A DNA stretch of 6,792 bases from Candidatus Saccharibacteria bacterium UBA2834 (GCA_002351365.1 DEGE01000029.1:6207-12998), one strand, 5' to 3'. Positions 1 to 6,262 are shown, counted from the first letter of the stretch. Notes: generated from the sequence alone by a model not told the origin. A program made the numbers and translations.

Positions 1-1172
1 AAATTAACCCATTCCTATTTTCAATATCAACGGTACTCTCAAGCATGCAGCAAGCGGTTGGGCGCTTCGTCTTTTACGCGATTGCGCCAGCACTTTACAA
101 CATAGGCATCATCATTGGTATTCTTGGCTTTACTAATGGCATTAATATCTTTGGTTGGCAGATTTTTGAAGGTGGCATCATGGGGGTAGCGCTTGGTGTT
201 GTATTTGGCGCCATTCTGCAGCTTATTGTCAGCATTATTGGCTTGGTCGGTATTGGCTTTGAATACGAATTTAAGATTTATTGGAAAAATCAGGGTTTTC
301 GTAAAGTTCTAAAAACCCTACCAGTTCGCTCAATCGATCAGGGTATTGATTATATTACGAGCATTATGAACACAAACCTTGCGTCACATATGGGAGAGCA
401 GTCAATCCGTGCTTTCCAGCAGGCGTCATCGCTACATTCGATGCCGGTCAATTTAATTGGTGTTGCAATTTCAACGGCATTCTTCCCAAAACTTAGCGAA
501 GAAGCGGGGCGCAAGAACGAAGAAAAATTCCGCGAAACTTTGCGCTCGGCGTTACGTATGATTGTTTGGATTTCATTACCAATCTCAATTGTTGCTTTCT
601 TTGCGCGTGGTTACGTCGTAAACTTCATTAAAAATGGTGGCGATCCTAAGATTGCTAGTGTACTAGCCTGCATGATTGTTGCGATTTTTACGCAATCGCT
701 TTACCACATCGTTGCGCGCGGTTATTACGCAAAACAAAACACGCGTACGCCGCTCATCATTTCTATTGTCGCCTTTATCGTTCAGGTCATTGCTGCAATT
801 GGCCTAAGCTGGCTAGGCTTTGGCCCAGAAGGTCTTGCGCACGCCGTCTCAATCAGTGCCCTCTTTGAAGTTGCAGTGTTGTTGTGGTTCGAGAATCGCG
901 ATATGAATCGCAAGCTCCTAACGAAAGATTTTTGGTATGCCATGCTTAAAATGACCTTTGCATCGGTTGTCACTGGGTTAGTCTCATATGCGATGACAAA
1001 GTTATTACCGCTTCGCTCGACCGATAACTCATTTCTTGAGACTTTTCCGAAGTTCTGCATCATTACGCTAGTGTCAGCTCTCGTCTATGTTTTTACTTGT
1101 TTGGTGCTACGCGTCGAAGAAGTCAAGCCGGTCATCGCAAAAATCAAACAAGTCCTTTTCAAAAACCTTTAA
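1..1172 (+). CDS. murJ: Lipid II flippase MurJ (MviN family), 5'-truncated by window edge
   Basis: This is a polytopic inner-membrane protein that moves lipid-linked peptidoglycan precursor (lipid II) across the membrane. The frame is open from base 3, before the first ATG at 45. The residues before that ATG (INPFLFSISTVLSS) continue the MviN pattern, so the ATG is internal and the true start lies off the window. About 389 residues are visible, against roughly 500-550 for the family. Counting from base 3, likely membrane helices are near 22-43, 58-85, 186-201, 218-238, 250-271, 276-296, 312-334 and 350-370. The family-typical segment STAFFPKLSEEAG followed by a charged amphipathic stretch lies near 157-185. 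The frame ends in TAA and is followed by a hairpin terminator. It converges on the minus-strand block. The family assignment is firm. Flippase function is inferred from the family, since the N-terminal charged-cavity residues are outside the window. Confidence 0.9.
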   Translation, partial: INPFLFSISTVLSSMQQAVGRFVFYAIAPALYNIGIIIGILGFTNGINIFGWQIFEGGIMGVALGVVFGAILQLIVSIIGLVGIGFEYEFKIYWKNQGFRKVLKTLPVRSIDQGIDYITSIMNTNLASHMGEQSIRAFQQASSLHSMPVNLIGVAISTAFFPKLSEEAGRKNEEKFRETLRSALRMIVWISLPISIVAFFARGYVVNFIKNGGDPKIASVLACMIVAIFTQSLYHIVARGYYAKQNTRTPLIISIVAFIVQVIAAIGLSWLGFGPEGLAHAVSISALFEVAVLLWFENRDMNRKLLTKDFWYAMLKMTFASVVTGLVSYAMTKLLPLRSTDNSFLETFPKFCIITLVSALVYVFTCLVLRVEEVKPVIAKIKQVLFKNL

Positions 1173-1182
1173 TTTGGATATA

Positions 1183-1215
1183 AAAAATATACCAGTAGGC
1201 AACTGGTATATTTTT
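1183..1215. terminator. Bidirectional intrinsic terminator between convergent genes
   Basis: A perfect 14-bp inverted repeat (arms 1183-1196 and 1202-1215) encloses a 5-base loop (AGGCA). The outer part of each arm is an A5/T5 run, so the RNA from either strand ends in a U-tract after a stem containing ACCAGT/ACTGGT. It starts 10 bases after the murJ stop and ends 8 bases before the stop of the minus-strand YtxH gene, where a shared terminator for two converging units is expected. The GC part of the stem is short (about 6 bp), so strength is uncertain. Confidence 0.85.
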
Positions 1216-1223
1216 AATGGAAA

Positions 1224-1550
1224 CTACTTGTCGGATTTTTTCTCGTTCTTTTTCTCTGAAATTTTTTCGGCAACTTCTTTGGCGGCTTTTTCAGCCTCGG
1301 CCTTTTTCTTTTCGGCCGTCGTGCGGGTTTCAGCTTCGAGTTTCTTTACTTCTTGTTTGCCGCGCTTAAACCATTTGCTACCTTTTTTCTTTGCTTCTCC
1401 TAGATATTTATCGCTGACGCTCTTAATATCTTTACGGGTTTCTTCGCCGGACTTTGGTGCCAATACGACGCCGGCTACGGTTCCGGCAATCGCGCCAAAG
1501 ATCGCACCCAGTACGAACTTGCCGTTGCCAGATTCTTTCTTCTCGCTCAT
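1224..1550 (-). CDS. YtxH-domain small membrane protein
   Basis: This 108-residue protein has one predicted membrane helix near residues 12-31, rich in Gly and Ala. It is followed directly by APKSGEETRKDIK, which matches the YtxH domain signature (a glycine-rich helix then an APxSGxExRxxL-type motif). The rest (about 44-108) is very rich in Lys, Glu and Ala and is probably a long cytoplasmic helix or coiled coil with a basic tail. YtxH in Bacillus is a general-stress protein of unknown molecular function, so no activity is claimed here. The ATG overlaps the stop of the upstream gene by one base (TAATG), and AAAGG at 1557-1561 lies 6 bases before the start, so translation is likely coupled. 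This is the last gene of the minus-strand block and ends in TAG eight bases from the shared terminator. Confidence 0.8.
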   Translation of the reverse strand: MSEKKESGNGKFVLGAIFGAIAGTVAGVVLAPKSGEETRKDIKSVSDKYLGEAKKKGSKWFKRGKQEVKKLEAETRTTAEKKKAEAEKAAKEVAEKISEKKNEKKSDK

Positions 1551-1825
1551 TATTTGCCTTTCTTTGTAGATTTGGTAGTTTTGTCCACCTCAGCTTCAGT
1601 GTAAGCGTTCACGAAGTGTTTGACAAGACCACCTACGGTAGTCATGTCGCGTACGTTACCAACGATATCGTCAGCCTTCTCGGCAATATCTTGGCTTTGA
1701 ATCACGATTTTCTTTGCTTCTTTTGTGAAGCCGATTAGTTTGATTAAGAGTACAATTCCCACCACAATAAATAGGAATAGTGCTGTCGAAAGAAAGATTA
1801 CTAAAATCCAAGCAGCGGTTTCCAT
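1550..1825 (-). CDS. Small single-pass membrane protein, YtxG/DUF948-like
   Basis: This 91-residue protein has a strong N-terminal membrane helix at about residues 5-30, followed by a helical amphipathic segment (about 33-60, containing KEAKKIVIQSQDIAEKADDI) and a Lys/Thr-rich tail. The architecture resembles DUF948/YtxG proteins: one anchor followed by a heptad-like cytoplasmic helix. The next gene encodes a YtxH-domain protein, and in Bacillus ytxG and ytxH are adjacent, so neighbourhood supports the guess. Sequence identity to YtxG is not obvious by eye. GGAGA at 1834-1838, inside the end of galU, lies 8 bases before the ATG. The gene starts 3 bases after the galU stop and its TAA overlaps the next ATG by one base. 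Function is unknown; an envelope-associated or stress-related scaffold is possible. Confidence 0.6.
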   Translation of the reverse strand: METAAWILVIFLSTALFLFIVVGIVLLIKLIGFTKEAKKIVIQSQDIAEKADDIVGNVRDMTTVGGLVKHFVNAYTEAEVDKTTKSTKKGK

Positions 1826-1828
1826 GCT

Positions 1829-2671
1829 TTATTTCTCCATTTTGTTAAATTCTTCGTAAGCCTGGTAATAGTTCTTCGGATCACCTGTAGTGAGCCATTT
1901 GCCTTTACTCTTAACGACGAAAACATCGCCAGACTTAGCTAATTTCGTAATTGCATCGACAGTCCAAAGCTCATCATCAAGGCCTGTGTTCTTTGGAATT
2001 AAATGCGCGAAGACTTCTGGAGTTAAAAGATAACGGCCATACGATGTGAGATTCGATGGTGACAAATCTGGAGTGGCTGGTTTCTCAACGATATGGCTGA
2101 GCGTCTGTTTTGTTTTGTCCTTCATTGCAATCATGCCATATTTATTCCAGACTTCCTCAGGCATCTCTTGGGCGGCAATAATTGCTTTCGCGTCAGGATG
2201 CTTTTCGTAAGCCTCGACTAAAGTCTGAACGTCGCCTTTTCCGAAGATTAGGTCGTCACTGTACATTGCAATAAAGGCTTCGTCGTCGTTCAAATATGGT
2301 TTAGCGGAGGCGATTGGCGAGCCGTTGCCATATGGCAAATCTGGATCTTGCTCAATTACGGTAATATTAGCAAGTGAAAGTACGTCGCGCACACAGTCAA
2401 AGCGATCGAGCTTACCTTGTGATTCGAGCTGTTTTTGAATCTTCTCGCAAGGATTGTTGAAATAGTCCTCATACATTGGCTTGCCTTCGTGCGTAGCGAC
2501 GATAATGATATCTTTAATGCCGCCCGCCACACATTCTTCTACCACGTATTGCATGATTGGCTTTGCGCCAAGCGGAATCATAGCTTTTGGTACGGTTTTA
2601 GTGATTGGCAAGAAACGGCTTGCGAACCCGGCGTCGGTAATAACGGCTTTAGTAGGTTTTTTATAGGACAT
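1829..2671 (-). CDS. galU: UTP-glucose-1-phosphate uridylyltransferase-like nucleotidyltransferase (GalU)
   Basis: This predicted cytoplasmic enzyme would make UDP-glucose from UTP and glucose 1-phosphate, a donor for envelope glycans. It is 280 residues, close to the usual 290-300. The N-terminal Rossmann-like part carries the nucleotide-binding loop at residues 14-19 (AGFASR) followed by LPITK and PK29. YGNGSP at 114-119 sits where GalU has its GLGHA-type loop. SDD at 138-140 fits the metal-binding Asp position, G179 and VEKP at 195-198 fit the sugar-phosphate site, and SNLTSYGRYLLTPEVF at 206-221 is typical of GalU. GDP at 263-265 aligns with the CGN of E. coli GalU. The second Gly of the usual GxGTR loop is Ala here, so substrate preference (UTP, TTP or another sugar) is not certain. 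It lies 27 bases after gatB and has its own ribosome site. Confidence 0.82.
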   Translation of the reverse strand: MSYKKPTKAVITDAGFASRFLPITKTVPKAMIPLGAKPIMQYVVEECVAGGIKDIIIVATHEGKPMYEDYFNNPCEKIQKQLESQGKLDRFDCVRDVLSLANITVIEQDPDLPYGNGSPIASAKPYLNDDEAFIAMYSDDLIFGKGDVQTLVEAYEKHPDAKAIIAAQEMPEEVWNKYGMIAMKDKTKQTLSHIVEKPATPDLSPSNLTSYGRYLLTPEVFAHLIPKNTGLDDELWTVDAITKLAKSGDVFVVKSKGKWLTTGDPKNYYQAYEEFNKMEK

Positions 2672-2682
2672 TTAGTGTATCT

Positions 2683-2687
2683 CTCCT
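2683..2687 (-). promoter_or_regulatory. Ribosome binding site of galU
   Basis: AGGAG on the minus strand lies 11 bases before the galU ATG, in the 27-base gap after gatB. It supports the ATG at 2671 and shows that galU can be translated independently of gatB. I see no convincing promoter in this short gap. Confidence 0.65.
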
Positions 2688-2698
2688 TTGTTTTTAGG

Positions 2699-4117
2699 TT
2701 ACGCTAGTTTTTGCTTAATTAATTCATTAACGCTGGCAGGATTGGCTTTACCTTTGGACTTCTTCATAACTTGTCCAACGAGGAAGCCGATGGCCTTCAT
2801 TTCACCATTACGCACATCGTCAGCCGCTTTGGCGCATTCTGGCATCGCGAGAACTTCGTCGATGATAGCGCTGAGTGCTTCGGTGTCGTTTTCTTGCAAA
2901 AGATTCATTTCTTTCGCGAGCGTATGCGGTGTTTTGGCGGTATTCTTCTTGTCGTACATTTCCATCAAGACAGCCTTAGCGCCGGTCGAGGAAAGCTCTT
3001 TCTTTTCGACCATGTCGGACAATTCAATTAGTTCGTCTGCGGTTGCGAGCGAGAAATTCTTATCTTGGTTTTCTTCCGCTAGCAATACGCCGGAGAACCA
3101 GTGCGCAATGCGCGCAGAAAGAGATGCATTTTTCTTGACAGCTTCCGCTAGGCGCTTAGCGAGAATAGGGTAGTTTAAAATCGCTTCGCGCTCGCTTGGG
3201 TCTAGGTTTAGGATGTCGAAAAGATTGCGATATTCATCAGGCATCATCGGCATTTCGGCTTCAACTTTATTGACATAATCTTGCGTTAGAACAATCGGTG
3301 GCACGTCCGGTTCTGGCATGTAGCGATAATCCTGTGCCTCTTCCTTGCTGCGCTGGGAAGTGGTCTTGCCGGTCGTGTCATTCCAGCCACGGGTCTCTTG
3401 TTTAACTTTCTCGCCTTTTTCGAGTAATGCAATTTGGCGTTTAACTTCATACTCGACTGCGCGTTCGATGCTACGGAAAGAGTTAAGGTTTTTAGTTTCC
3501 GTGCGCGTGCCAAGCTCTTCGGTTTTTGAGACCGATACGTTCACGTCGAAGCGCATGTTGCCTTGATATAAATCGCCATTTGTTACACCTGCATAAAGCA
3601 TCAAGCGATGCAGCTCTTCGCAGTAGCTGCGCACCTGGGCCGCCGAGTGCATATCTGGCATTGAAACGATTTCGATCAATGGCGTCCCTGCACGGTTTAG
3701 GTCGACTAGAGAATATGTTCCAAAGTGACTTAGTTTGCCGGCATCTTCCTCGAGGTGGGCGTGCTCAATATGTACATCACTGCCGTCTGGCAAATGGACC
3801 ACTCCGGCGCCGATAATTGGCATATACATTTGCGTAATTTGATAGCCTTTTGGCAAATCCGGATAGTAGTAGTGCTTGCGGTCAAAACGGCTAGTTAAAT
3901 TAATCTTACAATTCATTGCTAAGCCAGCCTTAACGGCCTTCTCAACGGCGGCCTTATTCAGGACTGGCAGCATGCCAGGCAGTGCATAATCCACTGGACT
4001 TACGCAAGAGTTTGGTTCTTTGTCGACTGCGTCATTATCTACGCCGCTAAACAATTTAGTTTTCGTGTTGAGCTGAACGTGGCATTCGACGCCGACTGTA
4101 ATCTTGTAATCTCCCAT
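2699..4117 (-). CDS. gatB: Asp-tRNA(Asn)/Glu-tRNA(Gln) amidotransferase subunit B
   Basis: GatB is the kinase and tRNA-binding subunit of GatCAB. It activates the mischarged tRNA side chain with ATP so that ammonia from GatA can amidate it. The protein is 472 residues, normal for the family. The N-terminal catalytic cradle shows VGVECHVQL (E11 and H13), SRFDRKHYYYPDLPKGYQ at 76-93, HLEEDAGK at 121-128 and SLVDLNRAGTPLIEI at 136-150. E11, H13, the HLEED glutamates and E149 match the Mg2+ ligands known in S. aureus GatB. The tail domain (about 325-472) ends with the YqeY-like GFLVGQVMKKSKGKANP at 444-460. The four-Cys zinc site of many GatBs (CxC and CxxC) is absent: Ser and Val replace the first pair, and Ser and Asp the second, as in zinc-free forms. 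The start overlaps the upstream stop by one base. Confidence 0.97.
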   Translation of the reverse strand: MGDYKITVGVECHVQLNTKTKLFSGVDNDAVDKEPNSCVSPVDYALPGMLPVLNKAAVEKAVKAGLAMNCKINLTSRFDRKHYYYPDLPKGYQITQMYMPIIGAGVVHLPDGSDVHIEHAHLEEDAGKLSHFGTYSLVDLNRAGTPLIEIVSMPDMHSAAQVRSYCEELHRLMLYAGVTNGDLYQGNMRFDVNVSVSKTEELGTRTETKNLNSFRSIERAVEYEVKRQIALLEKGEKVKQETRGWNDTTGKTTSQRSKEEAQDYRYMPEPDVPPIVLTQDYVNKVEAEMPMMPDEYRNLFDILNLDPSEREAILNYPILAKRLAEAVKKNASLSARIAHWFSGVLLAEENQDKNFSLATADELIELSDMVEKKELSSTGAKAVLMEMYDKKNTAKTPHTLAKEMNLLQENDTEALSAIIDEVLAMPECAKAADDVRNGEMKAIGFLVGQVMKKSKGKANPASVNELIKQKLA

Positions 4118-4539
4118 TAAATTGCTCCTAAATCTTTTAGCGCTTGTTTATATGCAGCTAACGCATTCTTCGCTTGTTTATAATCGGGCTGAAAATCACT
4201 TTCGTGCGCAATGCGGTTGCGGATCTTATGTGCGCTCCAAACTTTATTCACTTCGCTGAATTTAGCGTTGCCGACTTTCTTTAGGCGATCGCCCATCGTG
4301 CGTCCAGCTACGCCCATTTCGCAGAGCGCCTTATCGAGTAGCTTATCGCCCTGAATAATCACCATTGCGTATGATGAATCATTGCCTTGCTGCAGTGAAT
4401 TTTCGATGCGCAAGAAATCAACCTGGTAATTTTCTTTGTCAAATACCGTACCGCGTTTTTTGGTGAGACTAATCATTACGACTAGCAAAACACCAACGAC
4501 GAGTACTGCAATCAAGAAGAAGAGTAGCGAAGTGTCCAC
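4117..4539 (-). CDS. Membrane-anchored HEPN-like protein encoded between gatA and gatB
   Basis: This is a 140-residue protein of no named family that I can assign with certainty. Residues 3-26 form one strong membrane helix followed by KKR, which predicts a cytoplasmic C-terminal domain. That domain appears all-helical, with likely helices near 35-51, 54-76, 92-112 and 118-136. R107-N108-x3-H112 (in AHKIRNRIAHE) is exactly the RNxxxH form of the Rx4-6H motif that provides the active site of HEPN-domain ribonucleases. Its place at the end of the third of four helices fits that fold. The start is GTG, overlapping the gatA stop by one base (TAGTG), with AAGGAG 7 bases upstream. The TAA overlaps the gatB ATG by one base. 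RNA cleavage is inference only; it could be a non-catalytic RNA-binding or scaffold domain. The position suggests a link to GatCAB, but operon residence alone does not prove this. Confidence 0.75.
   Translation of the reverse strand: MDTSLLFFLIAVLVVGVLLVVMISLTKKRGTVFDKENYQVDFLRIENSLQQGNDSSYAMVIIQGDKLLDKALCEMGVAGRTMGDRLKKVGNAKFSEVNKVWSAHKIRNRIAHESDFQPDYKQAKNALAAYKQALKDLGAI
4125..4129 (-). promoter_or_regulatory. Ribosome binding site of gatB
   Basis: AGGAG on the minus strand lies 7 bases before the gatB ATG, within the last codons of the HEPN-like gene. It confirms the start at 4117 that overlaps the preceding stop. Confidence 0.75.
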
Positions 4540-5921
4540 TAGTCAACTCCTTCCACAGATTGTGCAATCGCCAACAAAAGCTGATCGCTACCGCGCCAAC
4601 CACTCAATTGTGCGCCAACGGGCAGACCAGTCTTCGTAGTTCCAGCTGGAACAGAAATCGACGGCAGGCCAGCCATACTTTGTGGCACGCTCATGACATC
4701 TTCCATATACATCGCGAGTGGATCGTTGATTTTTTCGCCAAACTTGAAAGCTGGTGCCGGTGCGACCGGGCAAAGTAACGCATCAACCTTCTTGAAGGCA
4801 TCTTTATAAGCGTTAATTAGTAACGTACGTGCTTTTTGGGCTTTAAGGTAATAGGCATCGAAATAGCCAGAACTTAGTACGTAGTTGCCAATTAAGATGC
4901 GGCGCTTGTTTTCTGGCATAAAGCCCTCGTTGCGGGTCTCTTGATAGACGCTATCCAAATCAGTGATATTGTTCGAACGGAAACCATAGCGGATACCGTC
5001 GTAGCGACTTAGGTTTGAGGCAACTTCGGCTGGCTGTACGATGTAATAGATCGCTAGGCCATATTTCAGCATCGGAATGCTGATTTCTTCAACTTCGTAC
5101 CCAGCTTTCTTTAATTTTTCGGCGTATTTCTTGACGCATTCGACAACTTCTTTGTCGACGCCGTCGCCCATAAAGTCGGTTATTATGCCAATCTTTTTGC
5201 CTTTTGGATCCGGTAAATCGTCTTTCCAGAACTTCTCGAGCGTAGTGGAATCTTTTTCATCTTTTCCAGCCATAATATCCATGACGAGATTTACGTCTTC
5301 GGCATTCTTGGCAAAACAGCCCATTGTGTCAGTTGATGAGGCCATCGCTACCACGCCATAACGGCTTACGGTACCGTAGGTTGGTTTGATTCCGTAAACA
5401 CCATTGAAACTAGCTGGCTGACGAATTGAGCCACCCGTATCGCTACCGAGCGCAAATTCAACAATACCCAAAGCCGTTGCGACAGCCGAGCCGCCACTTG
5501 AGCCACCAGCGACGCGTTCTTTGTCAACTGCGTTGCAAGTTGGGCCAAAATATGAGTTTTCAGTACTAGAGCCATGCGCGTATGCGTCAAGGTTCGTGCG
5601 GCCAATCATAATTGCGCCTTCATCCTCGATACGTTTAACGGCCGTAGCGGTGATTGGGGATGGAAAATTATCCAGCATCTTTGCGGCGGCAGTCGTTACG
5701 CCCTCAGGGCTCAAATAATTATCTTTTAGCGCATAAGGCACACCAGCCAAGCGGCCGACTTTTTCGCCTTTTGCAATCTTCTCGTCAATCTCGCGAGCTT
5801 TTTCCAGCGCACAAGCTTCATTCATTGAAATAAAGCAGTGATAATCTTCGAATTGCTTTGCTTTTGCTAGCGCTTCGCGTACGAGATCGACGGCTTTTGT
5901 GTTCTTATCTGCAATTTTCAT
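4539..5921 (-). CDS. gatA: Asp-tRNA(Asn)/Glu-tRNA(Gln) amidotransferase subunit A
   Basis: GatA is the glutaminase/asparaginase subunit of GatCAB. It is an amidase-signature enzyme that frees ammonia from glutamine and channels it to GatB. The 460-residue protein has the complete Ser-cisSer-Lys triad: K66 (in ALKDN), S141 (in AGGSSGGSA) and S165 (in GSDTGGSIRQPA). The 75- and 24-residue spacings equal those of S. aureus GatA (K79, S154, S178). SRYDGIRYG at 305-313 and SSGYFDAYYLKAQKART at 350-366 are also typical. It is about 13 residues shorter than S. aureus GatA before the catalytic Lys and slightly shorter at the C-terminus. An in-frame stop at 5937-5939, with no ATG, GTG or TTG in between, excludes a longer start. 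The ATG overlaps gatC by four bases (ATGA) with only a weak AAAAG nearby, so it is probably translationally coupled. It ends in TAG. Confidence 0.97.
   Translation of the reverse strand: MKIADKNTKAVDLVREALAKAKQFEDYHCFISMNEACALEKAREIDEKIAKGEKVGRLAGVPYALKDNYLSPEGVTTAAAKMLDNFPSPITATAVKRIEDEGAIMIGRTNLDAYAHGSSTENSYFGPTCNAVDKERVAGGSSGGSAVATALGIVEFALGSDTGGSIRQPASFNGVYGIKPTYGTVSRYGVVAMASSTDTMGCFAKNAEDVNLVMDIMAGKDEKDSTTLEKFWKDDLPDPKGKKIGIITDFMGDGVDKEVVECVKKYAEKLKKAGYEVEEISIPMLKYGLAIYYIVQPAEVASNLSRYDGIRYGFRSNNITDLDSVYQETRNEGFMPENKRRILIGNYVLSSGYFDAYYLKAQKARTLLINAYKDAFKKVDALLCPVAPAPAFKFGEKINDPLAMYMEDVMSVPQSMAGLPSISVPAGTTKTGLPVGAQLSGWRGSDQLLLAIAQSVEGVD
4547..4552 (-). promoter_or_regulatory. Strong ribosome binding site supporting the GTG start of the HEPN-like gene
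   Basis: AAGGAG on the minus strand lies 7 bases before the GTG at 4539, inside the last codons of gatA. It is the best Shine-Dalgarno match in the window. It decides the start, since GTG is otherwise a weaker choice. Confidence 0.8.
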
Positions 5922-6205
5922 AATACTTTTGGTACCTTAATTTGGTGATCTTCGCATTCAGTGGTCAAAGCCAATAAATCTTCGCGATTTGCCTCGAAGT
6001 CTACAATCTCGTCGTTTCGCCAAACATTTTCCATGTCGAAACATTGATAAGTTGGCTCCACACCTTCCGTGTCGAGCTCATCTAGTTGGGAGATATAGCC
6101 CACGATATCATCGAGCTTTTCGATCAGCGGCTCGATTTCATCATCCGCGATTGAGATATTAGACAGTGTTGCTAAATGCAAAACATCTTCGCGTGTAATA
6201 GACAT
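5918..6205 (-). CDS. gatC: Asp-tRNA(Asn)/Glu-tRNA(Gln) amidotransferase subunit C
   Basis: GatC is the small structural subunit that wraps around the GatA-GatB interface and stabilises the heterotrimer. The 95-residue length is normal. The N-terminal helices begin with the family-like SITREDVLHLATLSNISI, followed by a second helix containing LDDIVGYISQLDELDTEGVEPT (about 31-52). The C-terminal end KVPKVL (about 90-95) is the conserved GatC tail. The frame ends in TGA inside an ATGA overlap with gatA. That TGA falls exactly at the usual GatC end, which is evidence that TGA is read as stop in this organism. The ATG at 6205 is preceded by AAAGG at 6210-6214 and by a consensus -10 element immediately upstream. 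It is the first gene of the gat unit. Confidence 0.95.
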   Translation of the reverse strand: MSITREDVLHLATLSNISIADDEIEPLIEKLDDIVGYISQLDELDTEGVEPTYQCFDMENVWRNDEIVDFEANREDLLALTTECEDHQIKVPKVL

Positions 6206-6215
6206 AGTACCTTTA

Positions 6216-6245
6216 ATTATATCATCAAAAAGCCGGCATTATCAG
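6216..6245 (-). promoter_or_regulatory. Probable sigma-70-type extended -10 promoter for the gat operon
   Basis: On the minus strand, TGATATAAT at 6224-6216 is a perfect extended -10 (TGnTATAAT). CTGATA at 6245-6240, 18 bases upstream, matches the -35 consensus at four of six positions. It sits in the only gap (57 bases, 6206-6262) between the MurA-like gene and gatC, where a promoter is expected. By the usual spacing transcription would start near 6209, only about 4 bases before the gatC ATG. Confidence 0.6.
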
Positions 6246-6262
6246 GGAAACAGTAAAAATGT

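Noticed and set aside
45..47. ATG at 45 as the start of murJ
   Set aside because: In-frame codons from base 3 encode MurJ-like residues upstream, and a start here would delete the essential N-terminal helices.
1087..1569. 160-residue + strand open frame across the terminator and opposite the YtxH gene
   Set aside because: It is a Phe/Ser-rich mirror of the Lys/Glu-rich YtxH gene, crosses the murJ stop and terminator in another frame, and shows no family features.
2688..3173. 161-residue + strand open frame opposite gatB
   Set aside because: It lies entirely antisense to the conserved GatB tail domain, has no ribosome site of note and reads like a low-complexity shadow.
6232..6237. GCCGGC palindrome followed on the minus strand by TTTTT, considered as a terminator of the MurA-like gene
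   Set aside because: The palindrome is only 6 bases with no room for a loop, and I found no longer stem pairing with it, so it does not form an intrinsic terminator.
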